Below, piece by piece: positions 31,189-39,911 of a stretch of 64,000 nt of DNA. Origin of the DNA: RGIG2206 sp045579085 (GTDB taxonomy: Bacteria; Bacillota; Clostridia; Oscillospirales; Acutalibacteraceae); NCBI GenBank assembly GCA_045579085.1, contig JAZNLO010000001.1, positions 1-64,000 of the forward strand. The letters are read 5' to 3'. How positions within the stretch are numbered: position 1 is the stretch's first letter; every line of letters begins with the position of its first letter. The position numbers were made by a program, and so were the translations under genes. The notes under the pieces were generated by a model that did no database searches, was not told the DNA's origin, and saw only the letters and a list, made by a program, of their open reading frames with translations.

Positions 31189-33219
31189 ATGAAAAACTAT
31201 TCACCTGACAAAATTCTGAATATCGCTTTGCTTGGTCATTCAAGCGCGGGCAAGACCACCTTTGCCGAAGCGGCAGCGTGGCTTTGCGGTGACGTTGAGC
31301 GTATGGGCAAGGCGGCAGACGGCACATTGTTTATGTACAGCGATGCAGAAGAGAAAAAGCGTTGCGTTTCTATTTCAACATCTGTTGCTGCGCTTGAGCG
31401 TGGCGGCTACAAGATGAATTTCATAGATGCTCCGGGATTGTTTGACTTTGCGGCAGGCGTGAGAGAAGCCGTAAGAGCGGCTGACTCGGCGCTGATAGTT
31501 TTATCAGGAAAATCAGGTCTTAACGTAGGCGCTGAGCAAGCGTACGATTTGTGCGTGGGCGCAGGAAAGCCGAGAGCGTTTTTCGTGGGCAAGCTCGATT
31601 CCTCTCACGCAGCGTATAACAAGGTGCTGTCTGCGCTAACAGGTCATTACGGAGCAGCAATCTGCCCGATTACAGTGCCGTTTTATAATGGTGAGGCGGT
31701 TGCAGGTTATGTTGATTTAATCAGCCTCAAGGCTTATACATATTCAGATGGTAAATCCTCCGAGTGCCCGATGCCTGATGACAGCAACGTAAACAGCCTA
31801 AGAGAGCTTATGCTTGAGGCGGTTGTATCTCAGGACGAGGCTTTGATGGAAAAATATTTTGAGGGCGAGGCTCTTAGCGTTGATGAAATAGTATCAGGGC
31901 TTAAGAAAGGCGTTGCGGCAGGCGATATAGTTCCTGTTTTTGCAGGTGCTCAGCAGATATGCACAGGCGTTGACTTAGCGCTTGATATTATGACAAAGAT
32001 TATGCCCACAGCAGACACTGTTACAGATAGCGGGGTTAAGTGCGATGAGGCAGGCAGCGTGGCGGCTATCGTGTTTAAAACAGTTGCCGACCCGTTTGTT
32101 GGAAAGATATCAATGTTCAAGGTTGTTTCGGGCAAGGTGTCGGCATCGGCTAAGCTTGTGTGCGCACGCACAGGTGAGGAGCTTAGAATTGGTAAGCCGC
32201 TTGTTCTAAAGGGCGGCAAGCAGCTCGATGCTGAGTATATCGGCGCGGGTGACATCGGTGCCGCAACCAAGCTTGGCTCGGTTATGACGGGTGACACTAT
32301 CTGCGATGCAGCAAAAGTGATAACACTTGACGGAATTGATTACCCGAAGCCGAACTTGTCGATGGCGGTTTATGCAGTTAAAAAAGGCGACGAGGAGAAG
32401 ATTGCTTCTGCGCTTTACAGGCTTATGGAGGAAGACCCGACTATTCTGTTTGCGCTTGACACCGAAACAGGCGAACAGATTTTGTCGGGACTTGGTGAAT
32501 CTCATCTTGACGTTATTGCATCAAAGCTTAAAACTAAGTTTGCAACCGAGATGAAGCTTGAGGTTCCGAAAATCGCATACAGAGAGGCTATACGCAAGAA
32601 GGTCAAGGTTCAGGGAAGACATAAAAAGCAGTCGGGCGGACACGGCCAGTTTGGTGACGTTTGGATTGAGTTTGAGCCGTACGATGGAATTGATATGCTG
32701 TTTGAGGAAAAGATTTTCGGCGGCTCAGTGCCTAAGAACTTCTTCCCAGCAGTTGAGAAGGGACTGCGTGACAGTTGCCAGAAGGGCGTGCTGGCGGGCT
32801 ATCCCGTTGTTGGACTTAAGGCAACGCTTGTAGATGGCTCGTATCACCCCGTTGACTCATCTGAAATGGCGTTTAAAACTGCGGCATCCATTGCGTATAA
32901 GGAGGGATTAAAGCAGGCAAATCCCGTTCTGCTTGAGCCTGTTGGCACCCTCACTGTGAACGCGCCTGATGACTATATGGGCGATATAATCGGTGATATC
33001 AACAAGCGCAGAGGACGTGTGCTCGGTATGAATCCGATAGGCAATAAGCTTAGCGAGATTGTTGCTGAGGTACCTGTCGGCGAGATGCACGATTTCTCAA
33101 CTGCGATGCGCTCTCTCACTCAGGGCAGAGCCACCTTTACTATTGAATTTGCAAGGTATGAGGATATGCCTGACCAGCTTGCAAAGAAGATAGTTGAAAG
33201 TATGCAAGCGGCTGAATAA
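31189..33219 (+). CDS. EF-G-like GTPase with a degenerate G domain
   Basis: A 676-residue paralogue of elongation factor G with all five domains in order: the GTPase (1-270), domain II (about 290-380), domain III, domain IV with GGHGQFGDVWIEFEP, and domain V with PVGEMHDFSTAMRSLTQGRA. G1 is intact (GHSSAGKTT, 16-24). G3 reads DAPGL (80-84), so the catalytic His of DTPGH is Leu, and G4 reads GKLD (134-137) instead of NKxD. GTP hydrolysis and guanine specificity may be altered. The ATG at 31189 follows GGAGACAAATC. Similar non-canonical EF-G paralogues occur in other clostridia; their role is unclear. Confidence 0.85.
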   Translation: MKNYSPDKILNIALLGHSSAGKTTFAEAAAWLCGDVERMGKAADGTLFMYSDAEEKKRCVSISTSVAALERGGYKMNFIDAPGLFDFAAGVREAVRAADSALIVLSGKSGLNVGAEQAYDLCVGAGKPRAFFVGKLDSSHAAYNKVLSALTGHYGAAICPITVPFYNGEAVAGYVDLISLKAYTYSDGKSSECPMPDDSNVNSLRELMLEAVVSQDEALMEKYFEGEALSVDEIVSGLKKGVAAGDIVPVFAGAQQICTGVDLALDIMTKIMPTADTVTDSGVKCDEAGSVAAIVFKTVADPFVGKISMFKVVSGKVSASAKLVCARTGEELRIGKPLVLKGGKQLDAEYIGAGDIGAATKLGSVMTGDTICDAAKVITLDGIDYPKPNLSMAVYAVKKGDEEKIASALYRLMEEDPTILFALDTETGEQILSGLGESHLDVIASKLKTKFATEMKLEVPKIAYREAIRKKVKVQGRHKKQSGGHGQFGDVWIEFEPYDGIDMLFEEKIFGGSVPKNFFPAVEKGLRDSCQKGVLAGYPVVGLKATLVDGSYHPVDSSEMAFKTAASIAYKEGLKQANPVLLEPVGTLTVNAPDDYMGDIIGDINKRRGRVLGMNPIGNKLSEIVAEVPVGEMHDFSTAMRSLTQGRATFTIEFARYEDMPDQLAKKIVESMQAAE

Positions 33220-33229
33220 TGAAGCTAAT

Positions 33230-33269
33230 AAAAAAGCACCTCTGCTTTAAAAAGCAGAGGTGCTTTTTT
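33230..33269. terminator. Bidirectional terminator
   Basis: Stem AAAAAAGCACCTCTGCTTT with AAAGCAGAGGTGCTTTTTT, between the convergent EF-G-like gene and ydbT. Confidence 0.92.
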
Positions 33270-34710
33270 AATCTTGCTCATCTAAGAAAACGTGAGTGAT
33301 TAAGCGTTCGGTTTCGGCTCTGTCTAAGTTTATAACCCTTGCTGTGAATGCGCTCTTGCCCTTTAGCGTAACCCTGAGGGTGCAGAGCTTTTTTCGTCTG
33401 TCAAACGGGCCTTGCGTGATTATAACGCTGTCTATTTTATCTTTTTTAAACCGCGCATCTGTTACAGTGAATAGACGAAAACTAAACATTCTTACATTGT
33501 CATTTACAGTTGCGCCGCCGTTTAGCACGTGGTGTACACGAATATAGAGCCAGTATGCGTTTGTAGCAGCTGTAAACACCGAAAGCAAAAGTATGAACTG
33601 CGTCAGCTTTTCTAAAAATATTAACCCCAGTATTGTAAGGGCAACGATTATTGACATATAAACACACGGCAAAAACAACGCTCTGCTCATCGCACGTTTT
33701 GGCACCTTTAAGGTGAGAGGTTGCTTTTTGCAAAAGTCAAAATCGGCGTTTTTCAGGGCGTACTCAACCGCTGTCGCCTTTTCAACGGGGATAACGGCAT
33801 AACTCTCGCTCCGTGCGGTGCCGTGACCGCAAGCGTACAGCATAACGCACCGCCGTTTGAACAATTTCATTATTGGCGATGCCTCAATCACAACGGCGCT
33901 TACGTACAAACGGTCTATAATCGAGGTTTTGCGTGAGATGAGCCCTTTTTTAATAAGCAGATTGCCCTTGTCGGTGCTGAGATTAAAGCCTGCGTGATTA
34001 AACATAGCAATCAGAAAGGATATCACAAATCCAGCAGCCAGTACGGTTGCGAAAAGAAAGGCGGTTGGCGGAATGATTTGTGATGCAAGGCTTGCAACAG
34101 AGCTGAGAGTTTCAACGATGCGGTTTTCAAACTCGATGCCAACCGCCTTTCCAACGTTGGTGATGAGCGTTGCCGCTACAAGTAAGCCTGAAAACGCAGA
34201 TGCGTTTGAGAGGGATAATAGCAGTATCTTTCGCACAGAGCAAGATAAAATTTGCCGTTTTGACTTTTCAGGCTTTAACAGACTGCAAAGCTTCTGTGCG
34301 CTTTTTTTGCTGAGATAAAACGAAAAAATCGGCTTTTTGAATTGCCGTGTATCGCCCTCGATGCTTACTTTAACAGCTTTAAAAATTGCGGAAAACGGAC
34401 TTAATGTGACGTAAATACAGGCGATTTTTTCGGTGTTTATGGTTGAGTGCCTTTTAAAAATCAGCCCCGATTCAACAGTGAGCGTTTTGCCTGAAACGGT
34501 TACAAGAAAGCGCCTCCACCTTGCTGCTCCGTAAACGATAATCAGCGCAATCAGTACAGCGTCCCAAACGAACACTACATTCAGTGTGTTCTCTGGTCGT
34601 AGACTCAGTACCTCTCTGATGACGGGCAAAATTAACAGCAGTATGGCTTTTCTAATGAGTTTTAGAATGGTAAGCGGATGCGTGCGCTCGTGGAAATAAG
34701 TATGCGCCAT
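33268..34710 (-). CDS. ydbT: YdbT-like membrane protein with bacterial PH domains
   Basis: A 480-residue membrane protein with three bPH2 (YdbS/YdbT) domains, each preceded by paired hydrophobic helices (about residues 15-60, 165-240 and 350-395). The repeats show the conserved pattern of ITVSGKTLTVESGLIFKRHSTI and GNLLIKKGLISRKTSIIDR. In Bacillus the ydbS-ydbT pair contributes to resistance against some secreted antimicrobials. Its start is immediately after the ydbS stop, so the two are translationally coupled and probably form one complex. Confidence 0.85.
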   Translation of the reverse strand: MAHTYFHERTHPLTILKLIRKAILLLILPVIREVLSLRPENTLNVVFVWDAVLIALIIVYGAARWRRFLVTVSGKTLTVESGLIFKRHSTINTEKIACIYVTLSPFSAIFKAVKVSIEGDTRQFKKPIFSFYLSKKSAQKLCSLLKPEKSKRQILSCSVRKILLLSLSNASAFSGLLVAATLITNVGKAVGIEFENRIVETLSSVASLASQIIPPTAFLFATVLAAGFVISFLIAMFNHAGFNLSTDKGNLLIKKGLISRKTSIIDRLYVSAVVIEASPIMKLFKRRCVMLYACGHGTARSESYAVIPVEKATAVEYALKNADFDFCKKQPLTLKVPKRAMSRALFLPCVYMSIIVALTILGLIFLEKLTQFILLLSVFTAATNAYWLYIRVHHVLNGGATVNDNVRMFSFRLFTVTDARFKKDKIDSVIITQGPFDRRKKLCTLRVTLKGKSAFTARVINLDRAETERLITHVFLDEQD

Positions 34711-35136
34711 TTATTTGTCCGAAAAGCAGTCGAGCAAGCGCTGCGCATCTGAGCGGTTGAGCCCGTCTATCGTCAGGGTGCGGCGCATTAGATGAATTCG
34801 CACCGCTTTTATGCCAAACATCGCCGACAGAGGTGTTTGCACGCTGTCGCAGAACACTGTGTCCGCAGAGGGCACGATAAAATTCCGTTTAAACACCACT
34901 CCGCGCTTTATAGAAATTGAGCTGTTTGAGGTTAACAGGCTGTAGTTTTTGACATAAATCGGCACATACAGACAAAAAACAACAAGCATCACCGCAAGAT
35001 AAACAGTGATGCTTGCTATCGCTAAAAGCTCAGAAAGTTTAAATAAAAATATAAAAGCAATTAAAACAGGGCAGGTATAAATAAACAGCCTTGCTCTCAA
35101 CAGCGATTTATATTTTGAAGACAAACTCACAGACAT
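34711..35136 (-). CDS. ydbS: YdbS-like membrane protein with bacterial PH domain
   Basis: A 141-residue protein with two transmembrane helices (about 15-55) followed by one bPH2 domain (SNSSISIKRGVVFKRNFIV, then LSAMFGIKAVRIHLM). It is the standard partner of YdbT, encoded directly after it. The ATG at 35136 has AAAGGAG upstream. It begins 23 bases after rarA, suggesting co-transcription with that repair gene. Confidence 0.83.
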   Translation of the reverse strand: MSVSLSSKYKSLLRARLFIYTCPVLIAFIFLFKLSELLAIASITVYLAVMLVVFCLYVPIYVKNYSLLTSNSSISIKRGVVFKRNFIVPSADTVFCDSVQTPLSAMFGIKAVRIHLMRRTLTIDGLNRSDAQRLLDCFSDK

Positions 35137-35159
35137 ACCGTTTGAGCTCCTTTGATAAA

Positions 35160-36431
35160 TTAAGATTGCTCTTTTATTTTATCCCAGTAAGCTTTAAATA
35201 TCTGCTCGTTTTTGTTATCCCCATAATTGTAGTATACCCTGTCTTTAATAGAATCGGGCAAATACTGCTGTTTAACATATCGGTTTTTATATTCGTGCGG
35301 ATATTTATAACCGATTGCGTTGCCAAGCTTTTCGGCACCTGAGTAATGACCGTCCTTCAGGTGCGCGGGCACGTCGCCTGCCTTGCCTGAGAGGATATCT
35401 GCGTTTGCCGCCTTGATTGCCTCGTTTGCGGTGTTCGACTTAGGCGATAGAGCTACCATAATAACAGCGTCTGCGAGGGGGATTTCAGCCTCAGGCAGAC
35501 CAACCTGCAGCGCAGAGTCAACGCACGATTTCACAATCGGGATTATTTGCGGATAGGCAAGCCCTACGTCCTCGCAAGCGCACACAAGTAAGCGGCGGCA
35601 TGCGCTTGTCAGGTCGCCAGCCGTGAGCAGACGGGCAAGATAGTGCAAAGCGGCGTCAGGGTCGCTGCCTCGCAAGGACTTCTGGAATGCGGATAAAATG
35701 TCATAATGCTGGTCGCCGTCCCTGTCATAACGCATAGAACTGCGCTGTGACAGTTCACGTGCGATATCCTCAGTTATGATACAGGAGCCGTCATTATCTA
35801 TATTGCCCGATAATGCGCATAATTCAACGGCATTTAGAGATTTTCTTACGTCACCGCCGCAGCCTGCCGCAATTATGCGCACAGCCTCGTCGGATATCTC
35901 GATTTTGCGTTGCTGCTCGTTTGAAAGAAAGCTTACGGCGCGCAAAACGGCTTTTTCTATGTCGCAAACCTCTACGGGCTTAAACTCAAAAACGGTTGAG
36001 CGTGACAAAATCGCATTGTAGATATAAAAATAGGGGTTCTCTGTGGTGGATGCAATCAGCGTAATACTGCCGTTTTCGATATACTCAAGCAGAGTCTGCT
36101 GCTGACGCTTGTTGAAATACTGTATCTCGTCAAGGTAGAGCAAAATTCCGTCCATAGCGGCAAAGGAGCCGAGCTCGTCGATAACCTTTTTTATATCTGA
36201 GGTGGAGGCAGTGGTGCCGTTTAGCTTATGCAGACGCATATTGGTCTTGCTTGCTATTATTGATGCAACGGTGGTTTTTCCTATGCCCGACGGGCCATAG
36301 AATATCATATTGGGAACCTTGCCGCTCTCGATAATTTTGCGCAAAACCTTTCCCTCGCCGAGCAAATGCTGCTGTCCCACAACGTCCTCAAGACCCTTCG
36401 GTCGCATCCTGTCTGCAAGCGGTGTTGACAC
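35160..36431 (-). CDS. rarA: Replication-associated recombination protein RarA (MgsA)
   Basis: A 423-residue AAA+ ATPase related to clamp loaders, which acts at stalled replication forks. It has RMRPKGLEDVVGQQHLLG, Walker A GPSGIGKTT (near residue 47), Walker B LLYLDEIQYF and sensor ASTTENP, then the tetramerisation C-terminal half (RDGDQHYDILSAFQKSLRGSDPDAALHYLARL). The start is a GTG at 36431, with GGAGGGG upstream. It is the first gene of the rarA-ydbS-ydbT operon. Confidence 0.95.
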   Translation of the reverse strand: MSTPLADRMRPKGLEDVVGQQHLLGEGKVLRKIIESGKVPNMIFYGPSGIGKTTVASIIASKTNMRLHKLNGTTASTSDIKKVIDELGSFAAMDGILLYLDEIQYFNKRQQQTLLEYIENGSITLIASTTENPYFYIYNAILSRSTVFEFKPVEVCDIEKAVLRAVSFLSNEQQRKIEISDEAVRIIAAGCGGDVRKSLNAVELCALSGNIDNDGSCIITEDIARELSQRSSMRYDRDGDQHYDILSAFQKSLRGSDPDAALHYLARLLTAGDLTSACRRLLVCACEDVGLAYPQIIPIVKSCVDSALQVGLPEAEIPLADAVIMVALSPKSNTANEAIKAANADILSGKAGDVPAHLKDGHYSGAEKLGNAIGYKYPHEYKNRYVKQQYLPDSIKDRVYYNYGDNKNEQIFKAYWDKIKEQS

Positions 36432-36470
36432 AAAAACCCCTCCTTCTAATCAAATTTAACTCATACATAT

Positions 36471-36499
36471 ATATTACAATAAACAAATCAATTTGTAAA
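36471..36499 (-). promoter_or_regulatory. Sigma-A promoter of rarA-ydbS-ydbT
   Basis: Minus strand TTTACA (36494-36499), 17 bases, TAATAT (36471-36476), 40 bases before the GTG. Confidence 0.65.
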
Positions 36500-36554
36500 C
36501 TGTGTTTTATCGGTGTCGAAAACGGCATATTAATGTGTAAACGGAGGTTGTATT

Positions 36555-37355
36555 ATGATATATGTAATTGGGTTTGATTCACAGGTGCCGAAAAAGAGAA
36601 TAAAACGCTTTTTGTTCAGGTATTTCGGCAAGCGGACGAGGTTTGAGGTGTGCTCTGTGGCAGCCACGCCTTATTGTGAGGTAACTGTGCGCACCGCTTA
36701 CGGCGTGCCTTGGCAGCTGCTGACTCAGCAGATTGCAGTGGGCAGCGTTACAGTGTTGCCAAGAGGGGTTACACTTCCTGAGGGGTGTATGCTCAGGAAG
36801 GTAAGCGGAGAGGGCTTAAGGAGAAGAATATTGTTAAACGGCGCAATGTACACGGTTGAGAAAGCGGCTGAAAACGGGAATCCGATATCGGTTGCGCTGC
36901 TTGACAAAGAGGGCAAATACTCCAACATCGTGCCAAGACTGCTTGAATCCGCAAAGGCTGTAACAGTTGTTACAAAGCAGGTGGAAAGCTATAAGGAGCT
37001 CTCAAACAGGCTGTTCGACAGCGTTGGCGCCGCGCCGATGATAACCGATTCTGTGGGTACGATATCAGGCTGCGAAGCGGTAATAGCGCCAAACGGACTC
37101 AGCGGCTTCGGCGCAATCGAGCTGCCAAAGGTTATGTTTGACTTGTCTGGCGTAGACGGGCTCACCGTTACTGAGGACTGCATAAAGGTGCCGTTTTCGC
37201 AGAAACTTATTCAGTCGCACAACGTGTTCGAGCTTTTGACGGCATTCTCAGGCGAGAGATTGTTCGGCGACGTGGATAAGCTTGTGCCGCATTCATTTAA
37301 AAGCGGGAAAAAGCTTGTCCCGATAGCGCAGGTATGCAGGCTTTTTTACTCTTGA
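36555..37355 (+). CDS. Conserved-type protein of unknown function
   Basis: A 266-residue soluble protein I do not recognise. The N-terminal third is basic (KKRIKRFLFRYFGKRTRFEV). The middle has a segment reading ISVALLDKEGKYSNIVPRLLESAKAVTVVTKQ that alternates strands and helices like a Rossmann-type fold, and the C-terminal third has a stretch IELPKVMFDLSG. No catalytic motif is clear. The ATG at 36555 has a clean CGGAGG upstream. The promoter of greA overlaps its last codons, so the next gene has independent control. Confidence 0.6.
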   Translation: MIYVIGFDSQVPKKRIKRFLFRYFGKRTRFEVCSVAATPYCEVTVRTAYGVPWQLLTQQIAVGSVTVLPRGVTLPEGCMLRKVSGEGLRRRILLNGAMYTVEKAAENGNPISVALLDKEGKYSNIVPRLLESAKAVTVVTKQVESYKELSNRLFDSVGAAPMITDSVGTISGCEAVIAPNGLSGFGAIELPKVMFDLSGVDGLTVTEDCIKVPFSQKLIQSHNVFELLTAFSGERLFGDVDKLVPHSFKSGKKLVPIAQVCRLFYS

Positions 37356-37380
37356 CACAGCAACATTGACACATTATAAT
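37352..37380 (+). promoter_or_regulatory. Consensus sigma-A promoter of greA
   Basis: TTGACA (37352-37357), 17 bases, TATAAT (37375-37380): a perfect consensus promoter whose -35 overlaps the stop codon of the upstream gene. The leader (37387-37460) can form two hairpins: GGGCA/TGCCC and CCGCC/GGCGG. Confidence 0.85.
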
Positions 37381-37460
37381 AATATATTGTTGAAAGTGGG
37401 GCACAGTATGCCCTGTAAAAGTACCGCCGCTTATGGCGGGGAAACGGAGTGTATCTCAAA

Positions 37461-37937
37461 ATGGCTGTAAAACAGTTTAAACTCACCGCTGATGGACTCA
37501 AACGCCTCGAGGAAGAGCTCGACCGTCTTAAAACGGTTACTCGTGTTGAGGTTTCAGAAAAAATAAAAGTAGCCCGTTCATTCGGCGACCTCTCGGAAAA
37601 CAGTGAATACGATGAGGCAAAAAATGAACAGGCACGCGTAGAAGCTCGTATTGCAGAGCTTGAGCAGATGGTTAAAAACGCAGTTGTTGTTGAGGAAACA
37701 AAAACTGATGCAAAAACTATCGGTTTCGGCTCTAAGGTTAAGCTTTACGATGTTGAACTTGATGAGGAATTGATTGTTACTCTTGTCGGCTCCGCCGAGT
37801 CTGACCCGATGAACGGTCTTATTTCTGACGAATCTCCCATCGGAGCTGCTCTTATGGGAAAGAAGGCAGGCGCAAGCGTTGTTGCTGAAACTCCGTCAGG
37901 CGAGCTTAAGTTCAAAATCAAAGAAATTTTAAAGTAA
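37461..37937 (+). CDS. greA: Transcription elongation factor GreA
   Basis: A 158-residue GreA that stimulates transcript cleavage by backtracked RNA polymerase. The N-terminal coiled-coil has the acidic tip DLSENSEYDEAKNEQ, and the C-terminal FKBP-like domain has ISDESPIGAALMGKKAG. The ATG at 37461 with CGGAG upstream gives the usual length; a GTG 12 bases earlier overlaps the ribosome-binding site. lysS follows 60 bases later and is likely co-transcribed, an order common in clostridia. Confidence 0.95.
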   Translation: MAVKQFKLTADGLKRLEEELDRLKTVTRVEVSEKIKVARSFGDLSENSEYDEAKNEQARVEARIAELEQMVKNAVVVEETKTDAKTIGFGSKVKLYDVELDEELIVTLVGSAESDPMNGLISDESPIGAALMGKKAGASVVAETPSGELKFKIKEILK

Positions 37938-37997
37938 TCTAAACTCGGCGGGACTATTATTGCTCCCGCCATTTTGTATATCAAAGGAAGGTTTCAA

Positions 37998-39488
37998 ATG
38001 GAACAGAATAATACTCCCGTTATCCAGCAAGACGTAAACGAACTTATAAAGGTGCGTCACGAAAAGCTTGCCGAGCTTCAGCAGGCAGGCAAGGACCCTT
38101 TTAAGATAACTAAGTTTGACGTTACACATCACAGCGCAGATATTAAGCAAAGCTTCGATGCCTTAGAGGGTAAAACAGTTACCGTTGCGGGCAGAATGAT
38201 GAGCAAGCGCGTTATGGGTAAGGCATCATTTTGCAATGTGCAGGACCTTAAGGGCAGCATACAGGCATACGTTGCAAGGGATAACATAGGCGAGGACTCC
38301 TACAAGGATTTCAAACGCTTGGACGTTGGCGACATCATCGGCATAACAGGCGAGGTGTTCAAAACAAAAACAGGCGAGATAAGTATTCACGCAAGCGCTG
38401 TTACGCTTCTGTCCAAGAGCCTGCAGGTGCTTCCTGAGAAGTTTCACGGCCTTACCAATACCGATATCCGTTACCGTCAGCGCTACGTTGACCTTATTAT
38501 GAATCAGGATGTTAAGGAAACATTCGTAAAGCGCTCGAAAATCATCAGCAGCATACGCCGTTATCTTGACGAGCGTGGCTTTATCGAGGTTGAAACTCCG
38601 ATGCTCGTATCAAACGCAGGCGGAGCAGCCGCACGCCCGTTTGAAACGCATTTCAATGCTCTCGACGAGGATGTAAAGCTGAGAATATCGCTCGAGCTTT
38701 ACTTAAAGCGCCTTATCGTTGGCGGTATGGAGCGTGTGTATGAGATTGGCAGAGTTTTCCGTAACGAAGGACTTGATACACGTCATAACCCTGAGTTTAC
38801 GCTTATGGAGCTCTATCAGGCATTCACCGATTATCACGGAATGATGGATTTAACCGAGAATATGTTCCGCTTCCTCGCAAATGAGGTTTGCGCTTCAGAG
38901 CAGATTCCTTACGGCGAGCATACGATAGATTTTTCAAAGCCGTTTGAACGTTTAACTATGATTGATGCGGTTAAAAAGTATGCAAACGTAGACTTCTCAA
39001 CCGTCACCTCAGACGAGGAGGCAAAGGCGCTCGCTGATAAGCACGACGTTCATTACGAGGCTCGTCATAAGAGGGGAGATATACTCAACCTGTTCTTTGA
39101 GGAGTATGTTGAGGAGCATCTCATTCAGCCCACGTTCATTATGGACCATCCCGTTGAGATTTCTCCGCTTACCAAACGTAAGCCTGAGAACCCTGACTAT
39201 GTTGAGCGTTTCGAGTTGTTTATCAACGGCTGGGAAATGTGCAACGCTTATTCAGAGCTTAATGACCCGATTGACCAGCGTCAGCGTTTTGAGGAGCAGG
39301 AGAAAATGTTTGCGGCGGGCGACGAGGAAGCAAATCATACAGACGAGGACTTCTTGAATGCGCTCAGCCACGGTATGCCGCCAACGGGCGGAATCGGCTA
39401 CGGCATTGACCGTCTTGTAATGCTGTTGACCAACTCCCCGGCTATCAGGGACGTTTTGCTCTTCCCCACGATGAAAAGTTTAGATTAA
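37998..39488 (+). CDS. lysS: Lysyl-tRNA synthetase, class II
   Basis: A 496-residue class II synthetase. The N-terminal OB-fold anticodon-binding domain occupies about residues 50-165. The catalytic domain has motif 1 (RRYLDERGFIEVETPML), motif 2 (RVFRNEGLDTRHNPEFT) and motif 3 (GGIGYGIDRLVMLL). It is full length. The ATG at 37998 follows AAAGGAAGG. There is no T-box-like leader between greA and lysS. Confidence 0.97.
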   Translation: MEQNNTPVIQQDVNELIKVRHEKLAELQQAGKDPFKITKFDVTHHSADIKQSFDALEGKTVTVAGRMMSKRVMGKASFCNVQDLKGSIQAYVARDNIGEDSYKDFKRLDVGDIIGITGEVFKTKTGEISIHASAVTLLSKSLQVLPEKFHGLTNTDIRYRQRYVDLIMNQDVKETFVKRSKIISSIRRYLDERGFIEVETPMLVSNAGGAAARPFETHFNALDEDVKLRISLELYLKRLIVGGMERVYEIGRVFRNEGLDTRHNPEFTLMELYQAFTDYHGMMDLTENMFRFLANEVCASEQIPYGEHTIDFSKPFERLTMIDAVKKYANVDFSTVTSDEEAKALADKHDVHYEARHKRGDILNLFFEEYVEEHLIQPTFIMDHPVEISPLTKRKPENPDYVERFELFINGWEMCNAYSELNDPIDQRQRFEEQEKMFAAGDEEANHTDEDFLNALSHGMPPTGGIGYGIDRLVMLLTNSPAIRDVLLFPTMKSLD

Positions 39489-39507
39489 GAAGACAATAGT
39501 TAAAAGT

Positions 39508-39540
39508 TCTCTGCTGAATCTCAGCAGAGAGCTTTTTGTT
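39508..39540. terminator. Terminator after lysS
   Basis: Perfect ten-bp stem TCTCTGCTGA / TCAGCAGAGA with a three-base loop, then GCTTTTTGTTTT. It may also serve the convergent XRE gene. Confidence 0.85.
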
Positions 39541-39543
39541 TTA

Positions 39544-39774
39544 TTAATCTTCTTCGAGTAATTTGGCAGGAGATATATTTAAAACCTGTGCAATTTTAAA
39601 TAGGGTTTCCAAAGAAACACCACGTACTGTACCAGGTCCCTCAACTTGCCCTACAAAGTTTACACTTCTATCAATAAGCTCAGCAAAATATTCTTGAGTG
39701 TAACCAGCTTTTCTTCTGTAATAGGCAATCTTTAATCCAAGAGTTATATATTTTTCTGCAAATTCTGTTTTCAT
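39544..39774 (-). CDS. XRE-family transcriptional regulator
   Basis: A 76-residue single-domain helix-turn-helix protein (Cro/CI type). The HTH lies at about residues 15-70: KIAYYRRKAGYTQEYFAELIDRS, then SLETLFKIAQVLNIS. It lacks any sensor domain. The ATG at 39774 has AAGGAG 12 bases upstream. It is divergent from the SLOG-protein gene, and the 137-base AT-rich intergenic region holds phased repeats, so it probably controls that neighbour and itself (inference). Small XRE genes of this kind are common in mobile elements and defence loci. Confidence 0.88.
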   Translation of the reverse strand: MKTEFAEKYITLGLKIAYYRRKAGYTQEYFAELIDRSVNFVGQVEGPGTVRGVSLETLFKIAQVLNISPAKLLEED

Positions 39775-39837
39775 TGTTCTGCATCTCCTTATATCATTAG
39801 TTTATAAGGAAACAAAACGCAATATAACTTGCTACAA

Positions 39838-39895
39838 GTAAACAATTATTTACAATAAATCAATAATAATATATAATAAATCAATGATTATTTAC
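39838..39895. promoter_or_regulatory. Phased repeats and promoter between XRE and SLOG genes
   Basis: ATTATTTAC occurs at 39845-39853 and 39887-39895 (42 bases apart). AATAAATCAAT occurs at 39854-39864 and 39875-39885 (21 bases apart). GTAAA-N6-TTTAC forms an inverted repeat at 39838-39853. A promoter TTTACA (39849-39854), 17 bases, TATAAT (39872-39877) lies inside them, pointing at the SLOG gene. Spacings of two and four helical turns fit an operator for a dimeric or tetrameric repressor. Confidence 0.6.
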
Positions 39896-39911
39896 TTAAA
39901 GGAAGTATATT

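Noticed and set aside
33721..33936. Plus-strand frames inside ydbT as extra genes
   Set aside because: No ribosome-binding site, and ydbT is a well-formed three-domain gene on the other strand.
37998..39488. Group of synthetase genes (lysS, trpS, metG) as a co-regulated T-box set
   Set aside because: None has a leader long enough or with the conserved T-box sequence; their promoters are unrelated.
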